This document shows positions 16,614-24,029 of a stretch of DNA of 36,764 bases, piece by piece; the stretch's first letter is position 1, and each line of letters begins with the position of its first letter. The notes under the pieces are model-generated. The model had not been told where the DNA came from. It did not search any database and saw only the letters and a list, made by a program, of their open reading frames with translations. A program made the position numbers and the translations under genes. The stretch spans positions 1 to 36,764 of the forward strand of contig PKUV01000098.1 in NCBI GenBank assembly GCA_003131315.1, written 5' to 3'. Origin of the DNA: Acidobacteriaceae bacterium. GTDB taxonomy: Bacteria; Acidobacteriota; Terriglobia; Terriglobales; Acidobacteriaceae.

Positions 16614-17651
16614 ATGAACAAGTTTTCTCTCCGTTTCTGGGCAGTCGTGTTTTGCTTCCTTGAGTGCGCCACGCTGGCAAGTTACCAGGAAGGCGTAAAG
16701 CAGCCGCTGCGGCTCGTCCAGACGATTTCCATACCAAATGTAAAGGGCCGCCTGGACCATATGGAGGTGGACGTACAGGGCAAACGGCTATTTGTGGCCG
16801 GTTTGGAGAATGGCACATTTGAGGTGGTGGATCTGCGTGCCGGGAGGTGGACCCGGAGCATTCCCGGGTTCAAGAAGCCTCAAGGGGCGTTGTATGTCCC
16901 AGAACTCAACAAGTTGTTTTTGGCAAGCGGCGACGACGGAATGGTCAGGGTGTTTCGAGGTGACACTCTCCAACTTCTCGATTCGATCGAGCTTGAGCCT
17001 GGTCCCAACCGCATCGTCTACGAACCAAATTCCAAAGTGGTATATGTAGGCTACGGTGGCAAGGATGCAGGAAAAGACTATGGAGAAGTCGGAATCATCG
17101 ATGCGAAGAACGACAAACACATTGGCGACATCAAGGTGACCGCGCATCCCTCTGAGCTACTCTTGAACAAGTCGGGGACGACGCTCTTTGTCTTCATTTC
17201 TATCGCCAACCAGCTTCAGGTAATCGACACTAACAAGCGACAGCCGCTTTCCACTTGGCCGGTCAGCAGTCAGCGTCCAGGGGATGCAGCTTTTGACGAA
17301 TCCACGTCACGCCTGTTCATTGGAACCCGCACGCCTCCTGAGATGATCGTGATGGACGCCAAGTCGGGCAAAGAAGTCGCTCATCTTCCGACAGCCGAGG
17401 GCATGGACGGCGTCTATTTTGACGGCGCACACAAGCGTGTGTACGTTTCCGGTGGAAGGGATATGCCAGCTGGTTCCATACACATCTATCAGCAGAAGAT
17501 GGCCGACCAGTACGAGACCATCGGTAAAGTTCCTACGCGGGCCGGAGCTGGCACGTCGTTCTGGTCACCCAAACTCAATCGTTACTATGTTGCTGCTCCG
17601 GCGAATGACAAAGAAGACGCGGCGATACTGGTGTACGAACCCCAGGAGTGA
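16614..17651 (+). CDS. secreted YncE-like beta-propeller protein (array copy 3)
   Basis: This is a 345-aa protein from the ATG at 16614, with GAGTGGA upstream. An in-frame GTG at 16605, abutting the previous stop, would add three residues. The N-terminus FSLRFWAVVFCFLECATLAS is a likely Sec signal. Blades include GALYVPELNKLFLASGDDG, RIVYEPNSKVVYVGYGGKD and GDAAFDESTSRLFIGTRTP. It is clearly a paralogue of copies 1 and 2, closest in layout to copy 2: IPNVKGRLDHMEVD near the start, and KVPTRAGAGTSFW then YYVAAP and ILVYEP at the end. It ends 16 bp before the convergent stop of the dehydrogenase gene. No function can be assigned beyond an exported propeller. Confidence 0.87.
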   Translation: MNKFSLRFWAVVFCFLECATLASYQEGVKQPLRLVQTISIPNVKGRLDHMEVDVQGKRLFVAGLENGTFEVVDLRAGRWTRSIPGFKKPQGALYVPELNKLFLASGDDGMVRVFRGDTLQLLDSIELEPGPNRIVYEPNSKVVYVGYGGKDAGKDYGEVGIIDAKNDKHIGDIKVTAHPSELLLNKSGTTLFVFISIANQLQVIDTNKRQPLSTWPVSSQRPGDAAFDESTSRLFIGTRTPPEMIVMDAKSGKEVAHLPTAEGMDGVYFDGAHKRVYVSGGRDMPAGSIHIYQQKMADQYETIGKVPTRAGAGTSFWSPKLNRYYVAAPANDKEDAAILVYEPQE

Positions 17652-17667
17652 CAGGGATCGATGATTA

Positions 17668-18744
17668 TCAGACCTTGGCTGCCACCGCCGAGATCTCCGC
17701 GGCGATGGCCTTTCCCATGTCCTCGGTGCCAGCCTTGCCCCCGATGTCCGGAGTGAGGGGATCGCGACGGGCGAGCACTCTGAAGATGGCCTCTTCGACT
17801 GCGCGCGCGGCTTTCTTTTCGCCCAAATGGTCAAGCATCATCGCCCCCGACCAGATTTGCGCGACCGGGTTGGCAATCTTTTTCCCGGCAATATCAGGAG
17901 CTGAACCGTGTACAGGCTCGAACATTGAAGGGAACTCCCGCTCAGGGTTTAGATTCGCTGAAGGAGCAAGCCCCATCGATCCCACGACGGCTGCGCCGAG
18001 GTCGGACAGAATGTCTCCGAAAAGGTTCGATCCCACCACTACATCAAACCGGTCAGGATGGCTCACGAAGTGCGCGCTCAAAATGTCAATGTGGTATTGG
18101 TCCGCTTTGACGAGGGGATACTTCTTTGAAATCGCGGAGAAACGTTCATCCCAGAAAGGCATGGTGAAGACAATGCCATTCGATTTTGTCGCGGAAGTGA
18201 CATGGCTTTTGCGGGCCTGAGCTAATTCGAAGGCGTAGGTCATGATCCGATCGCAACCTTGCCGCGTGAACACGGTCTCCTGAATCGCCATTTCGAGATC
18301 CGTGTTTCGGTGAAGACGGCCGCCTACTTCGGAGTATTCGCCTTCGTTGTTCTCCCGGACGATACAGAAATCGATTTCTCCCGCTTTGCGGTCGCTGAGT
18401 GGGCTCTTGATTCCTTCCAATAGCCGGATGGGCCGCAGATTTACGTATTGCTTGAACGCCCGGCGGATGGGAATAAGCAAGCCCCAAAGTGAAGTATGAT
18501 CGGGCACGCCCGGGTAGCCCACCGCCCCAAGAAAGATCGCATCAAACGGGCGCAACTGTTCCAGCCCGTCCTCAGGCATCATCCGCCCGGTGCTGAGATA
18601 AGTCTCGCAGCTCCAATTGAAGTGTTGCCACGACAAAGAGAAGTCAAAACGGCGCGCTGCCGCCTCGAGCACGCGAATCCCTTCGGGGACGACTTCGCGC
18701 CCGATGCCATCTCCTTCGATGACTGCTATTTTGTAATTCTTCAA
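17668..18744 (-). CDS. tartrate/D-malate dehydrogenase (decarboxylating), isopropylmalate dehydrogenase superfamily
   Basis: This 358-aa cytoplasmic enzyme starts at TTG 18744, preceded by GAGGA about 5 nt upstream. Superfamily features are GDGIG at residues 11-15, Lys187 (TKSNG), and the metal-binding aspartates Asp220, Asp244 and Asp248 (NLFGDILSD). The NAD-binding region MFEPVHGSAPDIAGK is also present. The segment from DHTSLWGLLIPIRRAFKQ to VNLRPIRLLEGIKSPL is characteristic of the TtuC/DmlA branch (tartrate or D-malate, NAD-dependent oxidative decarboxylation) rather than LeuB. It would feed pyruvate or a related acid to central metabolism. The amidohydrolase gene ends 16 bp upstream, so both are likely one operon. 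Its presence beside an ACS-type carrier and MmgE/PrpD fits organic-acid catabolism; substrate choice among D-malate, tartrate and isopropylmalate needs an assay. Confidence 0.88.
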   Translation of the reverse strand: MKNYKIAVIEGDGIGREVVPEGIRVLEAAARRFDFSLSWQHFNWSCETYLSTGRMMPEDGLEQLRPFDAIFLGAVGYPGVPDHTSLWGLLIPIRRAFKQYVNLRPIRLLEGIKSPLSDRKAGEIDFCIVRENNEGEYSEVGGRLHRNTDLEMAIQETVFTRQGCDRIMTYAFELAQARKSHVTSATKSNGIVFTMPFWDERFSAISKKYPLVKADQYHIDILSAHFVSHPDRFDVVVGSNLFGDILSDLGAAVVGSMGLAPSANLNPEREFPSMFEPVHGSAPDIAGKKIANPVAQIWSGAMMLDHLGEKKAARAVEEAIFRVLARRDPLTPDIGGKAGTEDMGKAIAAEISAVAAKV

Positions 18745-18760
18745 GTTTCCTCGAATCGCC

Positions 18761-20044
18761 TTACTTCAGCTCGTTCTTGTACACCTGTCCGCCTTTCATC
18801 ACGAACTTCACCCGCTCAAGTTCAGTGATGTCGTTGGTCGGATCTCCTGACACGGCGATGACATCTGCAAACTTACCAGCTTCCAGAGAGCCTACGCGAT
18901 CCTGCCATCCCATGAGCTGCGCAGCTTCGGAGGTTGCAGCCCGTATCGCTTGGACCGGAGTCATGCCGAACTTCACCATGTACTCGAATTCTTTCGTTTG
19001 GGTTCCATGGGGGAAGGGGCCGGCTCCCGAACCGAACGCAATTCTTACCCCTTGCGCCACGGCTTTGCGGAAAGTGCGTTCCGAGACTTCCGCAACGCTG
19101 TGTCCACCGTATTTCTTCATGTCGTGCTCTCGATCAAGCTGGTAGTGATACAGAGTTGGCACAAAGTAAATGCCTTTCTGAATCATTATCTTGATCGCGC
19201 TGTCGTCAAGGTCCACGCCGTGCTCGATCGATTCCACACCGGCATTTATGCAGTTGTGGAGACCCTCACCACCAAAGGCGTGACAAGAAACTTTGTGCCC
19301 TTTCCTATGAGCCTCATCCACGATCGCATTTACTTCTTCCGCAGTGAACGTTGGCGGGATAACCATTTTCCCGTCATCGGTGAAATAAAACTGGTATGCC
19401 GCATACAACTTGATCCAATCTGCCCCATGCGTGATCTGATCCCGTACGGCTTCGCGGGCGGCCCAGGGAGAGTTCACCACCTGCAGCGCCGTCGGAAGCG
19501 GCACCTCGTCCGAGTAACCGTTCATAATGAAGCCACCCGTTGTCTGAATGCCACGGGTAGAAACCTGCATTCTGGGACCCTGCACAATGCCGTGGTCGAT
19601 GGCGTTACGCAGATCCACATCGCTGTACATAGCGCCCAGCGTTTTGAGATCGCGAAGCGTTGTGAAGCCTGCCATCATGTCTTTTTGCGCGTTCGCCAGT
19701 GCGGTCAATGTGCGGTACTGGTAGGAATCGCGCAGGATTTGAGCTTCCAGGTCGGGTCCGTTACCAAAAACATGTGTGTGCGCGTCGATCAGGCCGGGAA
19801 GCACGGTGGCGTGACTCAGGTCCACCACATCGGCGCCCGCAGGCACTTTCACTCGCTCAGCCGGACCAACCTCGGTGATGCGGTCCCCATGGATCAAAAC
19901 GACCTGATTGTTCGCCAGCTTTTCAGACTTCGCATCAAAAAGCCGGCCGGCGCGAATTGCGACCCAGTGGTCCGGCGACGGCGTTTGAGCGCTGGCGAAG
20001 GTGCAGGCAAAGAGCAATAGAGCGGCAAAGTATCTCTTGAGCAT
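18761..20044 (-). CDS. exported amidohydrolase (prolidase/imidazolonepropionase-like) lacking the usual active-site Asp
   Basis: This is a 427-aa protein from the ATG at 20044; a GTG at 20053 would add three residues. A Sec signal (YFAALLLFACTFASAQ) points to the periplasm. It is a metal-dependent amidohydrolase with a TIM barrel. It has the HxH at His89/His91 (DAHTHV), the bridging-lysine candidate Lys212 (WIKLYAAY), His255 (SCHAFGGEG) and His275 (SIEHGVD). The motif normally read as FGT-D-AG, whose Asp is the last metal ligand and general base, reads FGSGAG here, with Gly340 in place of Asp. The enzyme may be inactive, bind ligand only, or use another residue. Relatives cleave Xaa-Pro or Xaa-Arg/Lys dipeptides or similar amides. 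It lies 16 bp upstream of the dehydrogenase and is divergent from the response regulator. Confidence 0.88.
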   Translation of the reverse strand: MLKRYFAALLLFACTFASAQTPSPDHWVAIRAGRLFDAKSEKLANNQVVLIHGDRITEVGPAERVKVPAGADVVDLSHATVLPGLIDAHTHVFGNGPDLEAQILRDSYQYRTLTALANAQKDMMAGFTTLRDLKTLGAMYSDVDLRNAIDHGIVQGPRMQVSTRGIQTTGGFIMNGYSDEVPLPTALQVVNSPWAAREAVRDQITHGADWIKLYAAYQFYFTDDGKMVIPPTFTAEEVNAIVDEAHRKGHKVSCHAFGGEGLHNCINAGVESIEHGVDLDDSAIKIMIQKGIYFVPTLYHYQLDREHDMKKYGGHSVAEVSERTFRKAVAQGVRIAFGSGAGPFPHGTQTKEFEYMVKFGMTPVQAIRAATSEAAQLMGWQDRVGSLEAGKFADVIAVSGDPTNDITELERVKFVMKGGQVYKNELK

Positions 20045-20143
20045 GGTGGCCACGATGCTCGTCCAGCAACATTAAGGCCCAATGAAGGCCAAATGAAACT
20101 TTGTTCAGACTACCGTGGCTGCGCGATGAGTCATACTTTGGGG

Positions 20144-20166
20144 GGAACGGGCCTCTCGCCCGTTCC
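20144..20166. repeat. inverted repeat in divergent spacer upstream of the two-component system
   Basis: GGAACGGGC at 20144-20152 and GCCCGTTCC at 20158-20166 form a perfect 9-bp inverted repeat with a 5-nt CTCTC loop. It is followed by a G-rich stretch and GGACGTCC. It sits between the divergent amidohydrolase and response-regulator starts. It could be an operator, a dispersed REP-like palindrome, or an RNA hairpin; there is no T-run. Confidence 0.45.
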
Positions 20167-20305
20167 GGGCGGGGACGTCCGGCTCTCCACCGGCAGACTT
20201 GGATCGACAGCAGCAATAATATCCAATGATTCTGAATAACTTTTCATCCTCGCTTTGTTTAGGCTTCATCTCGGAACCGCAATATACTATGCTGCTGGGG
20301 ATTCA

Positions 20306-20986
20306 ATGCGCATCTTGCTGGTCGAAGACGAAACGAAGGTCTCGAGTTTTGTCGCGCGCGGATTAATGGCCGAGCGATTCGCGGTTGACGTGATCGCGGA
20401 CGGCCAGGCCGGACTCGAACTCGCGACCACGTACAGCTATGACCTCGTGATCCTCGACTTGATGTTGCCGAAAATGGATGGCACGCAAGTGCTTCGCCGT
20501 CTTCGAAGTCAAAATGTTAATGTTCCCGTTTTGATTCTTACCGCCCGCGACGCGGTCGCTGACAAGGTGGGTAATTTTGAGGCAGGCGCGGACGACTACC
20601 TCACTAAGCCCTTCGCCTTTGCCGAACTCCTGGTTCGTGTCAAGGCGCTACTCCGGCGTGGACCCGTCAGCCGCAGCAGCGTGGTTCGCGTGGGGGATTT
20701 GGAGCTTGATCGTCTTTCTCAGCAAGTAAGGCGCGCCGGCAAACGGATCGATCTGACCTCGAAAGAATATTCTTTGCTCGAGTACCTGATGTCGAACGCC
20801 GGCAGGGTTTTATCGCGAACCATGATCATCGAACATGTGTGGGATCAGAGCTTCGACGGCATCACCAACATTGTGGACGTCTATGTGCGGCACCTCCGAA
20901 GCAAGGTGGACGACCCCTATGAACAGAAGCTGATTCGTACGGTTCGTGGCGTTGGCTACACCATCAGCAATGGAGCGCACTCATGA
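20306..20986 (+). CDS. OmpR-family response regulator
   Basis: This is a 226-aa protein from the ATG at 20306; the frame is open from 20255 but the receiver domain begins exactly here (MRILLVEDE). The receiver carries acidic residues Glu7-Asp8-Glu9, phospho-acceptor Asp51 (VILDLMLPKMDG), Thr79 (LTARD) and Lys101 (LTKPF). The C-terminal winged helix runs from about residue 125 (VGDLELDRLSQQVRR) through VWDQSFDGITNIVDVYVRHL to the end (IRTVRGVGYTIS). It is of the CusR/CopR-like subgroup by overall look. The stop overlaps the kinase start by 4 bp (ATGA), so the pair is translationally coupled. It most likely controls the tolC-adaptor-RND genes directly downstream. The spacer upstream holds a 9-bp inverted repeat. 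Confidence 0.95.
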   Translation: MRILLVEDETKVSSFVARGLMAERFAVDVIADGQAGLELATTYSYDLVILDLMLPKMDGTQVLRRLRSQNVNVPVLILTARDAVADKVGNFEAGADDYLTKPFAFAELLVRVKALLRRGPVSRSSVVRVGDLELDRLSQQVRRAGKRIDLTSKEYSLLEYLMSNAGRVLSRTMIIEHVWDQSFDGITNIVDVYVRHLRSKVDDPYEQKLIRTVRGVGYTISNGAHS

Positions 20987-22428
20987 ATACTCGATCGCTC
21001 CGTTTCCGCATCACGGCCTGGTATGCGGGACTCCTCGCGGGCGCGCTGCTGGTTTTTGGTGTGTCGGTTTACCTCGGGCTGGAGCGATACCTCAACTGGA
21101 ATCTTGAAAGAACGCTGGGCTCGGAGTGCCGGACGATCGGAACCCAGTTGCTTACGCAACATCCTTTCAAGCGTACAACATGGCTGGAGACTGAAATCGA
21201 TGAGGCTTATGCGCCCGAGGTAAACAGCCACTTTATCCGCGTTATTCAGGAAGGCGTTGGAGTGCTGTACATTTCCGGTGCGCCCAAGGACGGCGCCTTC
21301 GACCCGTCTCAAGTTCCATTGCCCGATGGAGAAGAAAAAAATCGTCAGCGAAAGATACGTTTAGGTGAAGGACGTCAGTTACTGATCGACACTCTGCAAT
21401 TCACGGCGCCGGATGGAAGTAGATTCGTCGTCGAAAGTGGAGTGCCGTATCACCAGATCGAAGTCGTGCTCCACGGATTGCTGTTAACGTTTGCCGTCTA
21501 CATGCCCTTCATCATTTCTCTGGCCGTGGTGAGCGGTTACTGGCTGATGAGGCGATCGCTGCAGCCCGTGGACGAGATCACGAAAAGGGCGGAGGGAATT
21601 ACCTCCACAAACCTCAGCGAGCGCTTGCCCGTCATCCGAACCGGGGATGAGCTCGAAAGACTTTCTATTTCCCTGAATCGCATGATCGAACGCCTGGATC
21701 AGGCCTTCCAGCACATCAACCGCTTTTCTGCTGACGCTTCTCACGAGCTGCGGACACCATTGACGATTCTTCAATTGGAGCTTGAGGGGATCGCTCAGAG
21801 CCACCGCCTCAACCCTTCGCTAACGGATCAGATTGGCAGTGCCCTGGAAGAGACCCACCGCATGTCTCATATCGTCGAGAACCTGTTGGCCATCTCACGC
21901 CTGGATGCGGGTGAGGTGAAAATGGACAAGACGCGGCTGGATCTCGGCAATCTGGCGGCGTCGACGGCAGAGCAAATGAGATTATTGGCCGAGGAAAAGT
22001 CGATCTTCTTTCGCAGCAATGTGGCGACCGATATCTACGTCGAGGGCGATCGATCGCGCCTTCAGCAAGTCATCGTGAACCTGGTCGCCAATGCCATCAA
22101 GTACACGCAAGAAGGCGGCGAGGTCGAAGTGAGTGTTCGCCGAGACGGGGGTACCGCTGTCCTCGAGGTCTCCGACAATGGCGCTGGGATATCGGCCCAC
22201 GCCCTTCCCCATGTCTTCGAGCGCTTCTACCGGGCGGATAAGGCACGCTCGCGGAACTCCGGAGGGGCCGGATTGGGCCTTGCCATTGTGAAAGCCATCT
22301 GCACCGCGCATGGCGCCGAAATCAACGTTTCCAGCCAAGAAGGCCGCGGCAGTCATTTCACCGTGGAATTGCCGCTCCTGGATGTTCCCGAAAGTGATTT
22401 GGCCAAACCAGTGCTTCGAACGCGCTGA
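20983..22428 (+). CDS. sensor histidine kinase with HAMP domain
   Basis: This 481-aa inner-membrane kinase has transmembrane segments at about 11-33 and 163-187, flanking a periplasmic sensor domain of roughly 130 residues. A HAMP linker follows (RRSLQPVDEITKRAEGI). The HisKA region has phospho-acceptor His254 (DASHELRTPL). The HATPase domain has N-box Asn366/Asn370 (VNLVANAIKYT), G1 box DNGAG at 398-402, and G2 box GGAGLGLA at 427-434. All catalytic parts are intact. The architecture is like CusS/CopS-type heavy-metal sensor kinases, but the periplasmic domain cannot be matched to a ligand by eye. It is paired with the preceding regulator by a 4-bp overlap, and the efflux genes follow on the same strand after 174 bp. 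Confidence 0.95.
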   Translation: MNTRSLRFRITAWYAGLLAGALLVFGVSVYLGLERYLNWNLERTLGSECRTIGTQLLTQHPFKRTTWLETEIDEAYAPEVNSHFIRVIQEGVGVLYISGAPKDGAFDPSQVPLPDGEEKNRQRKIRLGEGRQLLIDTLQFTAPDGSRFVVESGVPYHQIEVVLHGLLLTFAVYMPFIISLAVVSGYWLMRRSLQPVDEITKRAEGITSTNLSERLPVIRTGDELERLSISLNRMIERLDQAFQHINRFSADASHELRTPLTILQLELEGIAQSHRLNPSLTDQIGSALEETHRMSHIVENLLAISRLDAGEVKMDKTRLDLGNLAASTAEQMRLLAEEKSIFFRSNVATDIYVEGDRSRLQQVIVNLVANAIKYTQEGGEVEVSVRRDGGTAVLEVSDNGAGISAHALPHVFERFYRADKARSRNSGGAGLGLAIVKAICTAHGAEINVSSQEGRGSHFTVELPLLDVPESDLAKPVLRTR

Positions 22429-22602
22429 CTCTGAACACAATTTTATCCTCCTTTCAGAGCGCTTTAATCTGAAGCGAGTAACTCTATCTGTGTCCATGTT
22501 CCCGGGTTTCAGCAGCGAGTAGGGGATATTTACCTCAGCTGAACCGCTCCCGGGTGGCGGTATGTGCTGAGTCCAACCGTAACGGGGTAGTGAAAGACAC
22601 GA

Positions 22603-24024
22603 ATGCTGAGGAGTATGCGAAATCCGGGAACGAGCTACCCCCGAGTGCGAAGAGCCGCGATCGTAGGGATCCTCTTGATCCAGTCTCTTCTCTTTGTGTT
22701 GGCTGGGCGCACCGCCGCCCAAGCGAGCGAACCTGCCCCGGGCGTGCAGATCACGGCGGTGGAGCAAAGCCCTCCCCCGAACTCCACCGCCGCTTCGCCG
22801 CCGAACATCACTTTCTCTGACGCCCTGCAGCGAGCCACGGCGAACAATCCTCAAACGCAAGCGGCGTTCACGGCACTTGGCCTCGCCCACCAGGATCTTG
22901 TGCAAAGCCGCGGCGCGCTGCTTCCGAATGTCAGTTACAACATGCAGGCCGTATATACCGAACCAACCCCGCACGGAACCAACAACCCGATCTTTATTGC
23001 CAACAACGGAGTTCACGAGTACATCGCACAAGGCAATGTGCATCAGGCGCTCTCCCTGCAGACCTTCGCTGACTATGGTCGAGCGTCGGCCGCTCAGGCG
23101 GTGGCCAGGGCCAAGTCCGAAATCGCTTTGCGTGGCTTGGCAGTCACGGTGGCGCATGCGTACTACGAATATCTCGCGGCACAGCGTAAGTACGCTACGG
23201 CGCAACGCGCCAATGAGGAAGCACAGCGATTTCTGGGAATCAGCGGGAAGCTGGAAAAGGGCGGCGAGGTAGCACACTCGGACGTCATCAAGGCGGAACT
23301 CCAGTACCGGCAGCAACAGCGCGATTTGCGGGAAGCCGAGTTAGGGATGAACAAGAGTCGTCTCGACCTTGCTGTTTTGCTGTTTAAGGATTTTATCGAG
23401 AACTTCGCGGTGGTCGATGATTTTGGCCCTCCGCAGCCGCTGCCGCCGTTTGATGAGGTCAACGCAGCGGGCACGCGGAATAATCCCGATCTCCGTGCCG
23501 CGCAAGCCGCGCTCCAGCAGGCCAGTCATGAAGTTACCGGCGCGTGGGGAGGAGTTCTGCCGGCTATCACGGTGGACTACTGGTACGGAATCGACGCAAA
23601 TCAGTTCGCTACGAGGACCCCCGACCATCTCAGCAACCTCGGTAGCTCGGCGGCGGCAACTCTACAGCTTCCGATCTGGAGTTGGGGAGCCAACTTCAGC
23701 AAGGTGAAGCAGGCCAACCTGCAGAAGAAACAGGCTGTGGTCGAGTTGAGCGCCGCCCAGCGCATGCTGCTGGCAAACCTGCGTTCCTTTTACAACGAAG
23801 GTCAGGCCGCGCGCGCCGAATTGGAACTGCTAAACCAATCCGTCCAACTGGCATCCGAGAGTTTGCGATTGACCACCCTGCGCTACCAGTCGGGCGAAGC
23901 TACCGTATTGGAAGTTGTGGACGCACAGAATACGCTGACTGCTGCCAGCAATGCCTACGACGATGGGCAGGTGCGGTTTCGGGTCGCGCTCGCGAACATT
24001 CAGACCCTGACTGGAAAGTTCTGA
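22603..24024 (+). CDS. TolC-family outer-membrane efflux protein
   Basis: This 473-aa protein has a signal peptide (AIVGILLIQSLLFVLAGRTAAQA). Two structural repeats are typical of outer-membrane efflux proteins: the first begins ITFSDALQRATANNPQTQAA, and the second begins after NNPDLRAAQAALQQASHEV. Both are rich in long Ala/Gln/Glu helices, and the protein ends VLEVVDAQNTLTAASNAYDD then VALANIQTLTGKF. It forms a trimeric channel and tunnel by family. Starts at 22603 and 22615 are both possible; GAGGAG lies too close to the second. The 174-bp spacer upstream contains CCCGGG at 22501-22506 and again at 22549-22554, with partly complementary inner arms, a possible operator or hairpin. The adaptor gene starts 5 bp after this stop. 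Confidence 0.92.
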   Translation: MLRSMRNPGTSYPRVRRAAIVGILLIQSLLFVLAGRTAAQASEPAPGVQITAVEQSPPPNSTAASPPNITFSDALQRATANNPQTQAAFTALGLAHQDLVQSRGALLPNVSYNMQAVYTEPTPHGTNNPIFIANNGVHEYIAQGNVHQALSLQTFADYGRASAAQAVARAKSEIALRGLAVTVAHAYYEYLAAQRKYATAQRANEEAQRFLGISGKLEKGGEVAHSDVIKAELQYRQQQRDLREAELGMNKSRLDLAVLLFKDFIENFAVVDDFGPPQPLPPFDEVNAAGTRNNPDLRAAQAALQQASHEVTGAWGGVLPAITVDYWYGIDANQFATRTPDHLSNLGSSAAATLQLPIWSWGANFSKVKQANLQKKQAVVELSAAQRMLLANLRSFYNEGQAARAELELLNQSVQLASESLRLTTLRYQSGEATVLEVVDAQNTLTAASNAYDDGQVRFRVALANIQTLTGKF

Positions 24025-24029
24025 AACCG

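Noticed and set aside
17668-18744. Naming the dehydrogenase leuB
   Set aside because: The DHTSLWGLLIPIRR region fits the tartrate/D-malate branch, and no leucine-pathway genes are nearby.
21982-23316. 444-codon open frame antisense to the kinase end and TolC start
   Set aside because: It spans two real genes and their spacer, with no recognisable domain.
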